Source: Magicicada septendecula (taxonomy: Eukaryota; Arthropoda; Insecta; Hemiptera; Cicadidae). Taken from it: a stretch of 64,000 nucleotides of DNA. Within the stretch, counting starts at the first letter, position 1. Every line of letters starts with the position of its first letter. The stretch spans positions 48,722,344-48,786,343 of the forward strand of contig CM068370.1 in NCBI GenBank assembly GCA_034769895.1, given 5' to 3'. Shown here piece after piece: positions 1-11,870 of the stretch. The notes below the pieces were generated by a model that saw nothing but the letters and a program-made list of their open reading frames with translations, was not told where the DNA came from and ran no database searches. Both the position numbers and the translations under genes were made by a program.

Positions 1-430
1 TTGTCGTCCTCCAGTTACTCGTCTATCATGGTCCCATCTGGTTGATGTAGTATAGTGTGAGAGGTTGCTCTGCACCTGCTGCTGTAGTTCTAGCAGACGC
101 CTCTATTGTTCAGCATAGCGTTCCTCTGCATGATGTAACATAGTAGCTTGTCTTGACTGACGGACGTTTGTGTGTGCAGACATCGTAAAGTATGTTCTAT
201 ATTCGTATTCGGAAACAGATTAAGAGTTACTCTTTTGCACTTCTGACGAACATAGCGTCCGTCCGCATCTACTGTTCAATTAACAAAATTTAAAAATTCG
301 CGTCGCCACTGGACAGAGCGTCCCGCCGCTACTGAAGACTGATCGAGAAGAAGGCTGGCTTCTTTCGTGCCCTATTTATAATCGAGCATCGTACAGCTCC
401 TGTTGGGACAAAATTCTGCCTGTTTGAAAT
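1..430 (-). other. Possible LTR-retrotransposon leader and gag start, broken
   Basis: On the minus strand a TATA-like ttataaata (about 372-381) lies upstream of an ATG at about 183. That ATG opens a short charged, Gln-rich reading frame, interrupted by stops at about 104 and near the window edge. The layout resembles the leader and gag start of an LTR retrotransposon. No paired LTR or primer site is visible, so the identity is inferred. Confidence 0.25.
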
Positions 431-1391
431 TGTTCAGTGGCGTCAGTTCTCCCACTTGTGTATGATTGTGGTGTATATATTAGTATTTTGTGTATTTTCG
501 ATGTTGAGAGCTTTGAAAATTGTATCATGTTTTGTATTCATTTGTATTTGTTCAGGTATTAATTTGTTATGTGTTTTATGTTTGTATATTTGTAAATTTT
601 CCAAATGTTCATTATGGTGCCTATGTGTGGTAGGCCCTATGTGTTTTATTAGTGTCATGTTGGTTATGTCTGGGAATTCATGTCCAGTGCTTATTGCATG
701 TGTTGCTAAATTAATATTTACCGTAATTTAATTAATTACATTTAACATTTAATTACATTAATATTGTAAGTTAGATTAAAATTTATAGATTGAAAGTTTT
801 TAAGCAAGTCGTGAGTGACATTTTCTGTAGCTAAAGGTGTTTAATTTAAGAAAACTACAAACCGAATTAAAATTAGTTTATCAGTTTAGTAAGTAATAAA
901 ATAATAAAAATTTGCTAGCTCCTTCCTCATGATCCATGTTGCCGGGGGGGGGGGGGGGGAGGGCATGTTTGCTACGGGTTACAGAGACCCTAGTGCTCGG
1001 GCTCTGGCTGGGAGTAACTCTTATGACTCAAGAATTCGGTAAGCTTTTAGACGCCTAACCTGGTAATGTTTAAAAGCACTATAAAAAGACATTCCTTTTT
1101 GCTGAGAAAGTTTCTGCAAATATTCATACTCTACATAGGCCTAGATACTATATTCATACTACTCTTTATATTCATACATACTACAATACATACTCTTTCT
1201 TTTGTGTTAAAACCCATTTTTTTTTCACAAATCACAATCAATACTCAATAATAAAATAACAGCTAACATAAAAATTTACTAACAATGATATCGGATGATT
1301 AAAACAAATTAGTTTCAGCGGGACTGCCAGCTTCGTAATTAAGTTCTGTTATCTTCTGTAACGAACTATTTTCTTGGGTTGGATTTATAAA
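431..1391. other. Intergenic, AT-rich; poly-G tract at 944-959
   Basis: No gene is supported. Open frames here come from T- and A-rich low-complexity DNA. A 16-base G run at 944-959 interrupts the sequence. Confidence 0.6.
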
Positions 1392-1670
1392 ATATCGGTA
1401 TGGAGAACCATACATGACTTCCATGTTCTAAGATTTATATTTAAAATCATTTTCGAAACGAAATATTTTCATAGAAATTACTTCTTTCTTCAGTACTGTG
1501 GTCACTAACGTATAGCACCTCACGTTAGCGCACTCGATTTTCACTGATGATGGCAGTCGATAGGACTGCCGAAACATCTGGTTTTCTAGAAAACATTGGA
1601 CCACGCCAAACAGCCTGGGTAGGAATTTTAACAACAAACTACTTCTTTGTTGCCGATAACGTAGTACACA
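1392..1670. repeat. Dispersed repeat family A, copy 1
   Basis: Closely matches 25,527-25,810 in the same orientation. Shared blocks include the paired phrase around gatggcagtcgat and the terminal ttgttgccgataacgtagta. The phrase near cgaaac(a/g)tctgg resembles 3' regions of some retroelements, but no coding domain is visible. Class unknown. Confidence 0.7.
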
Positions 1671-1842
1671 TGACATAAATAAAAATTATCCCTTCCCCCT
1701 TCAACTATCATTTTCATTTATAGAAAATTACACCCACCCCTTCAACTAGCCTCTTCATTTATAGATATTTCATCTACGTTTCACAGTGGATTATTATGAT
1801 CTTCTTTTCTACTTTATTTATCAAAATTAAGTATTTTACTCT

Positions 1843-2166
1843 TGTTAAAACATAAAACGTTGCAGGTAAACTAACCCTTCCCCTTAACCGATCTTCACCA
1901 AAATCAATTCCTCTACAATGAGTCCTCTACAATTCAGGGACGTATGCAAAAAAGTATTTGATTCCGTTTGAATGTGCGACAGTCATCGTTCGTCATAAAA
2001 AAAATTCTACACGTAGACACACTGACACATAGACAGACAGACACACACACAGACACTTTTCGAAAAATGACTTTTCTTCACATTTTGAGGGTAGTACAAT
2101 CAGAATCAGCCCTTATCTCGAACACGATTGTTTTCGCCATCACCATACTTCCATTTCCTTATGGAA
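1843..2166. repeat. Dispersed repeat family B, copy 1
   Basis: Matches 26,243-26,541, including ttgcaggtaaact and the end block catacttccatttccttatg. Family A lies just upstream in both places, so A and B travel together as one larger unit. An (AGAC)-rich stretch at 2,030-2,055 is internal. No ORF is conserved between copies. Confidence 0.7.
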
Positions 2167-3549
2167 CATGCAAGTAAAAAATTCACATTTATTTTGCGGA
2201 CACACGTTTGTAAACGGATTGAAGAATTTGACAGCAAGCACACTATAATGGGGGTCAGTAGTTTTTGATTTGTGGTGGGGATTAGTTAGTTGTCTGCCTT
2301 CCAGCTGTGATCATGTGTCTTCCTAGTTGTATGCTCATACGCGCGCGCATAAAATCCATTTGTCATTTTTTTACATTAGACTGACATGCTTACATTTTAC
2401 ATGCTTTCGCTATCAGACGGACGGAAGGAGAATCTATGCGGAAATCAATTTTTTTACAACGTTCTTTCTAAAGCTGTTAAACTGTAGGAAGCTATAAAGC
2501 AATAACTTCTAACAGACATCGACGGTTTGTTCTTTTTATTCTGAATTCAGTTGTCTCGGCACATGTCTTATAGCAGCAGTCGGCAGCACAGCGCCCGTCG
2601 ATAAGGTTAGACGAGTCCGCGAACCAATTTGTAATTTTCTTTTCTTTTGAACGAAGGAATGCACCCGCATTGTACCTGCTACGAAATATTTTATTATAAA
2701 ATACTACAAGCCGTTTCAAACTTTACTTTTTTCTAATATATTAATTACTGTTAGTTTTTTCAAGAAAAGGAACTGAAACCTTCATTTATGTTTTAAATGT
2801 GATTTTTTCAAGTTTTACATTTCTGTGCACTCCATAAAAATAAATAAAGTGTCTTATTGTGGTAAGTTCTTTAATTTATTTTTATTAAAATGTGTTCCTG
2901 TTTAACCATTTTTGTTGTTTAAAGATTTGTTAGTTTTAACGTGCGTGTGCATGATGACAGATTGTTGATGCCCTACTCATAATGTGAAAAAAATTTTCAC
3001 AAATTTATTTGAAAAATACTGCAAACCTTTTTTTGATTTGGTGTTCCACGTCGCTAATTTTTGTAATTTTCTACGACAGTTAATGTTTGTAACGTCCAGC
3101 TATTGACCAGTGGTGTCGCACCTTTCTATTTTCCATCGACGTGGTGGGAGGGGATGCGCCCATCAAACTGGCCCTCAGTCATGTATGCGCACCCATAAAT
3201 TCAAAGTTTGCCTATGACTGTCTTACAGCCTACACACAGTTCATGGTTCCGCAGAATAGATTACCCGCTGGTTCATTCATATGGTTGAAACATTGTGGTT
3301 TTACTTGTAAAGTCAACGCGACATGAATGAATGCAAAAGTTGGTTGGATGACTCGGCGACCTGCATAGAGGTGCTCGCGGACTCCTATTTAGACAAAGGG
3401 TAAAGCTTTGATCAGAAAATGTATTTCTTTTAATTACGAACTAGTTTTTGTTTACTAACATAGAGTTGTTTTGTTCCAACTAAAAAATTGGAATCTTTTG
3501 AAATGTGGCTTTACCATAGAATATTGAGCATTTCATAGACAGCGCATAT
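2167..3549. other. Intergenic, no recognised feature
   Basis: AT-rich sequence with short open frames only. Nothing here matches a family I recognise. Confidence 0.6.
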
Positions 3550-3850
3550 AACTAATGTTGATTTTCTTAGAAAGATGAAGACATATAGGGAAGTTATTAA
3601 CACAGTGAAGATAATAAAACTTCAGTATCTGGGAGATCTCATGAGAAATGAACAGAGATTTTACTTATTGCAGTCCATACTACAGGGAAAAGTACTTGGA
3701 AAGAGAGGAGTTGGGCGACCGAGGATCTCATGGCTGAGAAATTTAAGGACCTGGTTTGACTTATTCCGTGGAGCAGTACAGAATTTTAAAATAGTCTGTA
3801 TGATATCCAAGATCCGAAACGGATAGTAACTATCAGAAGAAGAAGAACAC
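3550..3850 (+). pseudogene. LINE reverse-transcriptase C-terminal fragment
   Basis: The translated frame from 3,575 contains the C-terminal signature of endonuclease-reverse transcriptase LINE proteins: a YLGDLMRNEQR-like block, then GKRGVGRPRISWLRNLR, then a terminal IRNG. The RT core is absent, so this is a 5'-truncated 3' end. A (GAA)-rich tail (3,833-3,847) follows the stop, like the tail of the fragment ending near 10,385. Assignment to the RTE-like group is by pattern only. Confidence 0.7.
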
Positions 3851-4246
3851 AGACTTCAAAACTAAGTTCAACGCCTAAGTCCCATATTTCACTTCTTTTA
3901 CTTATATCGGGAGTATGTCCTTTATTTTTTTTTATTTTTTGCCTATAGGCCTAGTTGATGAGATTGTTATCACCTGTGTCGTGGGGAATAGTCTGACATG
4001 TCTAGAAAAACTGCACACGATTTTGATTGATCTAAAATTTGAGCTTAACTGTTAGTCAAAATATGTTAAAAAATTAAAATTTAAAAATTTTGTCCACGTT
4101 TGACTTTACTTATATGAAAAACACGACACGTTGAAGGCTTTCCAATTCGATTACAAATTATTTAGTTTTAAACTTAGTTAATATCATAAATTACAAACTG
4201 ATTCTTTCTACAGTTTCAAAATACCTTTAACCAACCTTTAAAAACA
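3851..4246. other. Intergenic, no recognised feature
   Basis: AT-rich and without a supported gene. Confidence 0.6.
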
Positions 4247-4542
4247 TGTTACGACGGTGTCACTGATCGTCGTATGATACAGTGGAAAACAAAGTGCAGG
4301 CATCAATGAAATCACTAATTGCCAGCTTCAATTAGTCACAAATAACAAAGTGTAATCAACAAGGCACTCTCATACGATAATTCAAGTGAAATTTGTCCAC
4401 ACGAAAAACACTAATGTCAACTATGTAAGAGTTCCGGACTAATTACAACACAGTAATCACTTTCCACAACAACCACTTGACCCGCACTGAATAAATCGCT
4501 CAACGTCACTAACTAAGCGGCCACTGTTGCTTCTATATATAC

Positions 4543-5080
4543 TGTTACGTAATGCGGAAAAAGTGATACACCATTACAGAACATTTACGTGTTACTCGGA
4601 TGTTCCAGTGGAATCCGGCTGTAATGTTGTGTGCGTACGTGATCTCAATATGCGTTAGCGAGACTTTTCTAGACTTCGCCAGCCGCGCGCACTGTGTCAA
4701 GGGCGCAATCAATTACATTCTAGTGTAGCGCTGATGCATAGTATGGACGTTTCTGGAATTTCGGCGGGGTATAAATACAAGTACTCAGCGACGCTCAGTT
4801 TTAGTTTTAGTGGTGATATATTCCAGTGCAGTTCGATGAAGTATTCTGATGAAGTGTTATGTGTTTTATAATTGTCCAGGACAATTGTAATATAATTGTG
4901 TTTTATATTAGTTGACATTTTTATTGCGTGTGAGCAATTTTGATTTGATTTGTTGTAAGAGACTATCTTGTTGATTACAAACTGTTTAATTTTCATAATT
5001 AAAGCTGGTGATTAGTGACTTAATTGGTGTATTGTATTTTGTTTTCCACTGTACCGTACGTCGATCAACTAGACCGTCGT

Positions 5081-5084
<4 letters not shown>
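4543..5084 (+). mobile_element. Solo LTR of the same family, plus, nested
   Basis: Runs TGTTACGTAATGC to GACCGTCGTAACA. A TATA box (tataaatac) lies at about 4,769, and the 3' half (attaaagctggtgattagtgac, then gttttccactgta) matches 8,940-9,028 and the reverse complements at 14.5 and 15.5 kb. It sits inside the minus LTR. The adjoining (AT)n run hides any target duplication. Confidence 0.75.

Positions 5085-5125
<41 letters not shown>
5085..5125. repeat. (AT)n microsatellite
   Basis: About 40 bp of alternating AT directly after the nested LTR. Confidence 0.95.
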
Positions 5126-5126
<1 letters not shown>

Positions 5127-5311
5127 CCTGCAGATGTTTCAGAATAATTTTCTATGACAAGATAGAATTTACGTAATTAACAAGCACTCGAAAGGTCTAA
5201 AGGGTACTTTAGTACACGCCCTTGACAGAGACACGGACCTGTTCGGTTAGCCGAGAAACGTGTAGAACGACACTCTCGACTGTTCGAGAGCGTTCCGTAA
5301 TTGTCGTAACA

Positions 5312-6587
5312 ATACAATTGCAAATTCAGAATATCGAAATATGAAAATACGAAAAGTTCACGATCCTATCAACCGAAGGGTAACTGCACCGATGTAGATA
5401 TCGTAGCAACTACACAAACACAATGGCAGGCAAGTATCACAACACAAACAAACACACTCACACAGTCCAGGGAACGAAATAAGCGTATTATCATTAACTA
5501 TTCAGTTACTACAAAAAGCGCGTTACCAAAATAGCGTACAGGTAGGCGAAGGATTCTCGAGTCTCAGACGGTTATCATTAAAAGATAGAACCATATCCAC
5601 ACACAATTCAATACGACATAGGCCTACCACAAAAGCAATCTCGGATTACTGAATGACAAGCGTTGTATTCGTTCTGCTGAATGACGCGGCTCATTGTCGC
5701 TTGCCAACAACGAAATCAACACCACGCGCTCTGTACTTGTTTATTGTTACTCGTTATTGATCGTTGTTAACCGTGTCGGGTGTTCGACACCACACGAGGT
5801 TAAGCGCACATTGTTCAGAAACGTTTTTATTTTTTTCGACCTTCCTGTAACACGTTGACATCGTCTGACGTGGAAAACCGTCATAAAGGAATATAATTGT
5901 GTTTTATATATACATAATATATGTATATGACGTACACAGACAGTAAAGTGGGAGCACTGGGGTTGGTGACAAAGCAAAAGAATTTCGTGTTATGATACAG
6001 AGAATTAGCAACAACGTAATTGTGTAAATAGAAAGCAGAAACTTATGAAAGGAAATGTCGATGGGGGGGACTTAATTAGGCACTTTTGATACATTCAGGT
6101 AGAAAAAATACGCCATAGAATGTAGAGAAAACAAATGAGAAGATGCTTAAGCACATTATGAGGTGAAAACTGTGTTGCGGATGCCCAAGAAAAAACGATT
6201 GGATGTTGTTTTGGAAGATCTGAGTAGGATGTTGGTCCATGGTCTTCTTTTTGTAGAACCAAACTGTAGCTGGGGCAGTCATCCTCAGTGGTCTTCTGTT
6301 CTGGTCCTCTGGTGACTAAATGACGACGCAACTCCAAACCGTCGCACTTATATAACCGTCCGGGTGCGGATAACTGCCGCAGCTGCGGTCGAAACGTTTG
6401 AATCTACATGAAGAAGACCACGGCCCAATAGCCTGGAAAATAATGTTACTGAAGAAACTCCGGCCGTGAAAGATTTAATGTTATGATGATCTGAGTAAGG
6501 TTGATGAGTAGTAGAGTAGAGCGATGGATAAAGATGAATGAAAGCATATTTTGGAGGAGGCCAAGGACCACCAAGTGATGTAGAACC
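5312..6587. other. Intergenic, no recognised gene
   Basis: Short open frames only. A sequence near 6,385-6,425 (tcgaaacgtttgaa) resembles short phrases at 1,570 and 27,570 and may be a retroelement remnant, but the evidence is thin. Confidence 0.5.
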
Positions 6588-6715
6588 AGAAGAAGATGGA
6601 GAAAGAAACGAAGAAGAATAATAAGAAGAAGGAGAAGACGACGACCGCGAAGAAAAAGCAGAAAAGAAGAAGAAGTAGAAGAAAGAGAAGAAGAAGAAAA
6701 CAATAAGAAGATACA
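6588..6715. repeat. (GAA)-rich polypurine tract
   Basis: About 130 bp almost entirely of G and A on the plus strand. Ser/Phe-rich or Leu-rich frames on the other strand are products of this tract, not genes. Confidence 0.85.
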
Positions 6716-6742
6716 ATTAGGTATAAACCAGTGCTAACTAGA

Positions 6743-6948
6743 GCGGTCGTGGCGTAACGGCTAGCGCGTGACGCTGCTACACTGTCGGCGCAGGTTTGAT
6801 TCCCGCTGGGGATATCTGATTTAGACACGACCGTTCACCCCTCGTAAGGTAATGACAAACCAATGATACAGGTATCCTGCCTAGTACATGTCCCCATCTA
6901 TGCCGTTCCGATCCGGCGTTAATCTCTATCCATATATCTGTAGGTCCC

Positions 6949-6980
<32 letters not shown>

Positions 6981-7041
6981 GGACCACGGGTATACGTGGG
7001 GAGGGTACAAACCAGTCGGAAGACTGACGACTCAAGAAGAA
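6743..7041 (+). mobile_element. tRNA-derived SINE, copy 1
   Basis: The 5' end is tRNA-like: an A-box-type TGGCGTAACGGCTAGCG and a B-box-type GGTTTGATTCC about 40 bp apart. These are the two internal RNA polymerase III promoter elements. A non-tRNA body follows (ccgatccggcgttaa), then an expanded (AT)n stretch (6,951-6,976), a small hairpin (cagtcggaagactg) and an (AAG)n tail. The same layout occurs in reverse at 18,586-18,891. It is not a tRNA gene: there is no anticodon arm and the body is repeated elsewhere. Confidence 0.85.
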
Positions 7042-7619
7042 GTGTGTAATTGGTGCAAAATTCTTGTGTGAAACTTGAAGAGCTCCCGAGAACGCTGTCG
7101 TCTTGCTTTCAGTTCTGCAATGTACACGTAGTGCTCTGTTCCCGTACTCTGTAACCAAAATCTTAACCGATTCACCATAGACATTCTGAATGTCGGCTGG
7201 TACTTTCTATAACAGGTCTGTGGCAAGTTTCAAGAACAACAACGAGTGAAAAGGCTTTTCCGGTTTGTGCCTCGAATTGTCGGTGATCATTGATGCTCCC
7301 GTCAAACGTTGGAGCGAATGCGCCATGTCACTAACGTTAGTCTTCGCTTCTTCTTCTATCTGGGTGGGTGACAAGTATGAGCACAAACCTCGGAAAACAT
7401 GATGATCACAGCTAGAAGGCAGACATCTTCTATCAGAGACTAGGCGAATCACCTGTTCCGCTCCCAAACGAAGTCACCAGCGCTTCCTAAGTCTTCCCTT
7501 CCCATAGGCCTACTTGTGCAACAGGCTTGTGTTGCCAACAAACGTCCTTAGGCAACCTGCCATCTGGCATCGAGCAGTCCATCTCTCTTTGTTCCTTGGA
7601 TATTAAAAACGTTTAACTC
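7042..7619. other. Intergenic, no recognised feature
   Basis: No supported gene. Short frames show no recognised domain. Confidence 0.5.
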
Positions 7620-7770
7620 GTCTTCAGTGTAGAGTCGATCCCTTCATGTGCAGACTCTCGTCTACGATGCCTATATTCTACTCAGATGTTTTTCGCCGGA
7701 ACCCAAGTTTCAAACCATACAATAACATTGGGACAGCCATTACCTTATACAATTTTAGTTGAGTCTCTTT
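7620..7770. repeat. Dispersed repeat family C, copy 1
   Basis: Matches about 9,410-9,545 (shared tgtttttcgccggaacccaa, then ccattacctta). A weaker relative occurs near 22,480-22,590. Coding content unknown. Confidence 0.6.
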
Positions 7771-7860
7771 CATTGTTTCTTTGTGACTTTGGAATAGGAG
7801 AAATGTCCTCTCAGGTTTCAATTCTGTAACTTTTCATTTGTACGAGTACAATACTTTTGT

Positions 7861-7938
7861 TACGTTATGTTAGGTTAGGTTGGATTAGGTTAGGTTAGAT
7901 TACGTTATGTTACGTTACGTTGGGTTAGGTTAGGTTAG
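7861..7938 (+). repeat. Interstitial TTAGG-like repeat
   Basis: Degenerate run of GGTTAGGTTAG and TTACGTTACG units. TTAGG is the standard insect telomere repeat. This short, degenerate, internal tract is not a telomere. Confidence 0.75.
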
Positions 7939-8570
7939 AAATGAATAGAATTATAATGGTAATTTCTGTATTATTATAATAATTTTTATTTGGAGTTCTG
8001 CCCTAAGGCAGGTCTTCAAATGGTAAAAGCTCTCCAAGCTGTCCTATCGCATGCCAGTCTTTTCGTTTCTTCGTAACACCCTCTGATTTTAATTCTATCT
8101 ATTAACTTCATTCTTCTACGCCATCTTCTTTTTTTCCTTCTACGACACTTTCCATGGCAATTGTAAGCAAGCAGTCTCTTTTTAGCCCAGCCAACTCCTT
8201 TTTCCTATTTCCTTCTCTATTTTCTATTTCCTTCAGGATCTTCTCTCTTCCCTTACTCTTCATAACACTTCATCATTCCTTACTTTATCAACCCATCTCA
8301 ATGTTTTCATTGCTCGCCAAACCCACATCTCAAGTGCTTCTAATCTTTTCTCATCCTCCTTCCTCAGTGTCCATGTCGCTGCACCATATAAAGCAACGCT
8401 CCACACATAACATTTGGCAACCTTTTTCTTAAATTCTTATTAATTTTGACACACAGCAGTCTTTTCTTCCCATTAAATGCCTCTTTCGCTATAGTAATTC
8501 TTATATCTACTTCTTTTATGATGTCTGAATATAATAGTGTTAGCAACCACTAATGAATTTATTATCATAA
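7939..8570. other. Intergenic, T/C-rich; possible LINE debris
   Basis: The 8,100-8,530 stretch is pyrimidine-rich on the plus strand. In reverse it gives phrases typical of decayed LINE C-termini (cat/tgg-rich), but no catalytic motif is readable. Left unassigned. Confidence 0.35.
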
Positions 8571-9028
8571 TGTTACGGGAAGCGTACCGAACGATCCAGA
8601 ACATTCTCCACAACCCCCCGTCCAGTGTTGCTTGTGTTGCGTCATTCACGTAGGTGGTTCTAGTGAGTTCCAGTAACACTTGAGATAAGTATTAAGCCGC
8701 TGGCGTGCAGTAAGGAGGCAAAGCTGTGTTGCACCTCTGCGGGGCCTATATAAAGCCATAGCAGCTGGGTAGTCAGTACAGTTACGTGAACGATTTTCGC
8801 TAGTGCGGTTTGAGTGTTGTCGAAGTGAAGTAGTATTGTGTTAATAATTGTGTGAAACTCTATTGTTAGACATTGTTATTGCGTGTGGAGAAAACTAACT
8901 GGAAGCATTGTACGAGTTAATTACAAAGTGTGTAATTGTGAAAATTAAAGCTGGTGATTAGTGACGTAATTGGTGTCTTGTATTTTGTTTTCCACTGTAC
9001 TTACGACGATCAGTAGACCGTCGTAACA
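8571..9028 (+). mobile_element. Solo LTR (TGTTACG...CGTAACA), plus
   Basis: Begins TGTTACGGGAAGCG and ends GACCGTCGTAACA, with a promoter TATA (ctatataaagcc) at about 8,748. Its 3' half is nearly the same as the LTRs at 4,543-5,084 and 15,042-15,430. No coding sequence adjoins it, so it is a solo LTR. No clear target duplication is visible (cataa left, atact right). Confidence 0.8.
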
Positions 9029-9319
9029 ATACTAATATCACGAAAATGATAGAAACTATTGGCACCGCCTTACGACAGGATAATAGTCACTCTAGGATAG
9101 CGCAGAGAAAGTTGGTTGGGTGTAACAGTATATAGACATTAGAAAGTTTCGTAGCGCATTACCATTTCAGGGGTGAGTCTCACACGCCTTTGATAGATTT
9201 AGTCCGTGTCTGTAGCTTATAGGACAATATTTTAGATCGCAATTGGCCGGATCGCTATCGTCACCTCGGTCGCAACCGGCCGGGTTTCATACGATTGTGT
9301 CGCAACTGACCGCGGTCCG

Positions 9320-9478
9320 AGTAGAATACGGGCATCGGAGACGAGATTCTTGCGATCTGTCAAAAGCTGCACACAAACGGCTGGAGTCGCAACTGACCGC
9401 GGTCCCTGTACAGTCTATCCCTTTATGTGCAGCCTTTAACAGATCGCAAGAATTTCATCTCCAATGCCTGCATTCTAC
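9320..9478. repeat. Imperfect inverted repeat with internal direct repeats
   Basis: The segment 9,320-9,375 pairs imperfectly with 9,420-9,478: gaatacgggcatcggagac against the reverse of ctccaatgcctgcattctac, both with a gatcgcaag/cttgcgatc core. GTCGCAACTGACCGCGGTCC occurs twice (near 9,299 and 9,388). Likely a fold-back transposon terminus overlapping family C. Confidence 0.6.
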
Positions 9479-9615
9479 TCTGATGTTTTTCGCCGGAACC
9501 CAAGTTTCAGAACCACACTATAACACTGGCACGGCCATTACCTTAGTCACTAACGTTAGTGATATTGACAAAATTAAAACATCATCAACAATAACAACAC
9601 AGGGGGATGCGATAA

Positions 9616-10385
9616 GTCGCATACTCTTAAATGGATGAAATTATTAAGGAGGTAAAGCATATGAGAGGATATAGGATGGGTAGAAGTGTGTTTAATATTA
9701 TATGTTATGCAGACGACGTTATTCTAATAGTGGAAAATGGAAATGACTTACAAAGACTTGTGTATAATGTTAACAAAGCATGCCGGAAATATAACGTGAA
9801 GATAATGGAAGACAAAACAAAATCAGTGACACTTTCATATGACCCATTAAGGTCATAAATGACAGAATAATAGAACAAGTAATGCAGATAGACTACTTGG
9901 GAACAAGGCTTACAAGTAACAATAGGGCAGATGAGGAAATGGAACATCAATTGATGAAAGCAAGAAGAATTGCTGGATGCATGAAGAACCTTACATGGAA
10001 TATAAAATACCTCCAGTAATATCCTATGCATCAGAGACCAAGCCTGATACAGCAACAACTCAAAGAAAATGTCAAACTATAGAAATGACTGTATTACGGA
10101 GGGTACTAGGAAAGACACGATACGATAGGTTGCCAAACGATAGTATAAGAGACACGTGTAATGTAACAGATATTAATTCTTGGATTGCGGAAAGAAGAAG
10201 GATGTGGAATGAACAAATATCAATAATGGATGATACAAGGCTACTGAAAAGGGCAAGAGATAGACAACCAAACACCAAGAGGAACATTGGTCATCCAAGG
10301 AAGAGGTGGAGTGACAGCATGTAAGATCGATGTATTAGAACAGGACGGAGTCCTAACTGGGAAGTTAAAGAAGAAGAAGAATAAC
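9616..10385 (+). pseudogene. RTE-like LINE fragment with YADD reverse-transcriptase motif
   Basis: The frame from about 9,631 contains the catalytic YADD (ICYADDVILIVEN) with a following NDLQRL and MEDKTK block, as in RTE-type LINE RTs. After a stop near 9,856 and a frame change, the C-terminal part resumes from about 9,890 with VISYASETKPDT, TVLRRVLGKTRYDR, a WIAERRRMWNEQI block and GHPRKRW. The 5' endonuclease and most of the RT are missing. It ends in a (GAA)n tail (10,367-10,381). Dead copy. Confidence 0.8.
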
Positions 10386-11559
10386 AACACTGTATAATAA
10401 TTACTTTAACAGTAGTTGTAGTGCTAGTAGTAGTAATCACATTAGGAACAACAGTAAAAAAATAATTATTTGAAATAAAATAAACTATTAGTAGTATTTG
10501 CATGATCGAGCAATGCATTTTTCCGCAAGCAAGACATTCTACTGGATATTATCTCGTTTTACGCTAAAGATTTTCACCGTCTGTTGACTCTTCGCCGGAA
10601 TCAACATGGCTGTGTCAATAAGGACGTTTTAAGTACCGATTCAACCAAGCACAGAATTCTGGAATCTACTCGATCTGAAGCTTTCAAACAATAATAGTAA
10701 CAGTAACCATTCTGCCCGAATAACTGTGTTTAACACCCCTCCCCCCCCACACACACACACACTTTTCCCACACATTTTCACTACACTTTTCCACTATTAT
10801 TGAGACATTAAACTAACTATAGAAAAAGAAATTACTTTGTTTTAATTTAGCATAGAGCATTAGAGGACCGGTCTTGACCTCTTCGTCAATGAAATACTTC
10901 TGGCAAACTTACTACTGTTGAGTCTGTTATTATTTTTTCTGGATTTCTACATTCTGTGGTTGATATATGTGTTGTTGCGTGCGTTTGTGTGTCTGTTCGA
11001 TTCAATTGTTAATTAATTTATTATTGATTCAATTAGGAACACATTGTTACATCAAAGACTTTCGACCGTTATCCTTCTGACCGAGGGAGTTATAAAAATT
11101 GGTACGTAATATATTATCTGAAAAACCTATTGCGTTGTCGTACGTAAATAACTTTGTTGTCATAACTGTTTTAAATACATAATGATTTTATTGTACTTAG
11201 TAAACATTTTAACATACGATGTGTACAACAGTACATCCTTAATGTCCAGATTTATTTGCCGTTCTTCCTCTGCATATCCAAAACACAGGTTAAGATATAC
11301 AACACAAACGTATACGTCACATTGATGAAGACACCGTAGTAACATAAGTAGGGAGTAAAGAAGAGTATAAAACTCGGCCGTGAAAAGATGTGTGATGGTG
11401 GTAGTGCCCCGTTTCTTTAAGCACCGTATGAATCAACTTTATGAGTTTTAAGATATGACACATGTTCTCTGTTGTTTCATTCTCAGTCTTTCTGGAACTT
11501 AACCTGTTTTCAAAATTCAAACCGTATGATTATAAACATTTTATTTTATAGTATCAATT
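10386..11559. other. Intergenic, no recognised gene
   Basis: Contains a short C-run plus (CA)n at 10,738-10,764. Nothing else assignable. Confidence 0.5.
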
Positions 11560-11870
11560 TTCTAGTCATGTACTCTATGTCTTCAAAACCCTGAGCCAAA
11601 AGTAATTGGTCATCAGCAAACTGTAATCAATAAACTGTATCACCACCAAGTGGAATTCCCATGTTCCTGCACATTTTTTCCAAGACTCTATTGCTTTCTC
11701 CATATAAATTTTGAAAAGCGTGGGTGATTGACAACATCCTTGGCGTAAACCTTTAGATAAATTCTTTCCTATTTTTAGTCTCGATACTAAATTGTTATAC
11801 ATTTCTATAAACATTTTTCTATAACTACTTAATAGTTGTTTACAATTCAATGGATTTTTGACATATTACA
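11560..11870 (-). pseudogene. LINE reverse-transcriptase fragment
   Basis: The minus frame holds the RT palm signature GLRQGCCQSPTLFKIYME followed by a degenerate catalytic block (FIDYS instead of the usual F/YADD). This is a short internal piece of an RTE/Jockey-type RT. No endonuclease or 3' tail is seen. The altered catalytic aspartates mean it cannot be active. Confidence 0.7.

Larger units (their letters stand above)
4247..5311 (-). mobile_element. Solo LTR (TGTTACGACGG family), minus, interrupted by another LTR
   Basis: The plus-strand sequence starts TGTTACGACGGTGTCACTG and ends GTCGTAACA at 5,311. It matches the minus-oriented LTR at 14,479-15,032, for example in tacgtaattaac followed by ccttgaca. 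The left part is 4,247-4,542 and the right part about 5,126-5,311. Between them lie a plus-oriented LTR of the same family and an (AT)n run. The break falls at a TATA-like stretch (ctatatatac), so a relative appears to have inserted next to this LTR's own TATA region. Confidence 0.7.

Noticed and set aside
6743..6815. Free-standing tRNA gene
   Set aside because: A and B boxes are present, but no cloverleaf with anticodon arm and acceptor stem fits, and the sequence continues into a body shared with a second copy that has a target duplication: a SINE.
6348..6828. Overlapping Ser/Phe/Leu-rich minus frames
   Set aside because: Generated by the polypurine GAA tract and the SINE head. No start context or homology.
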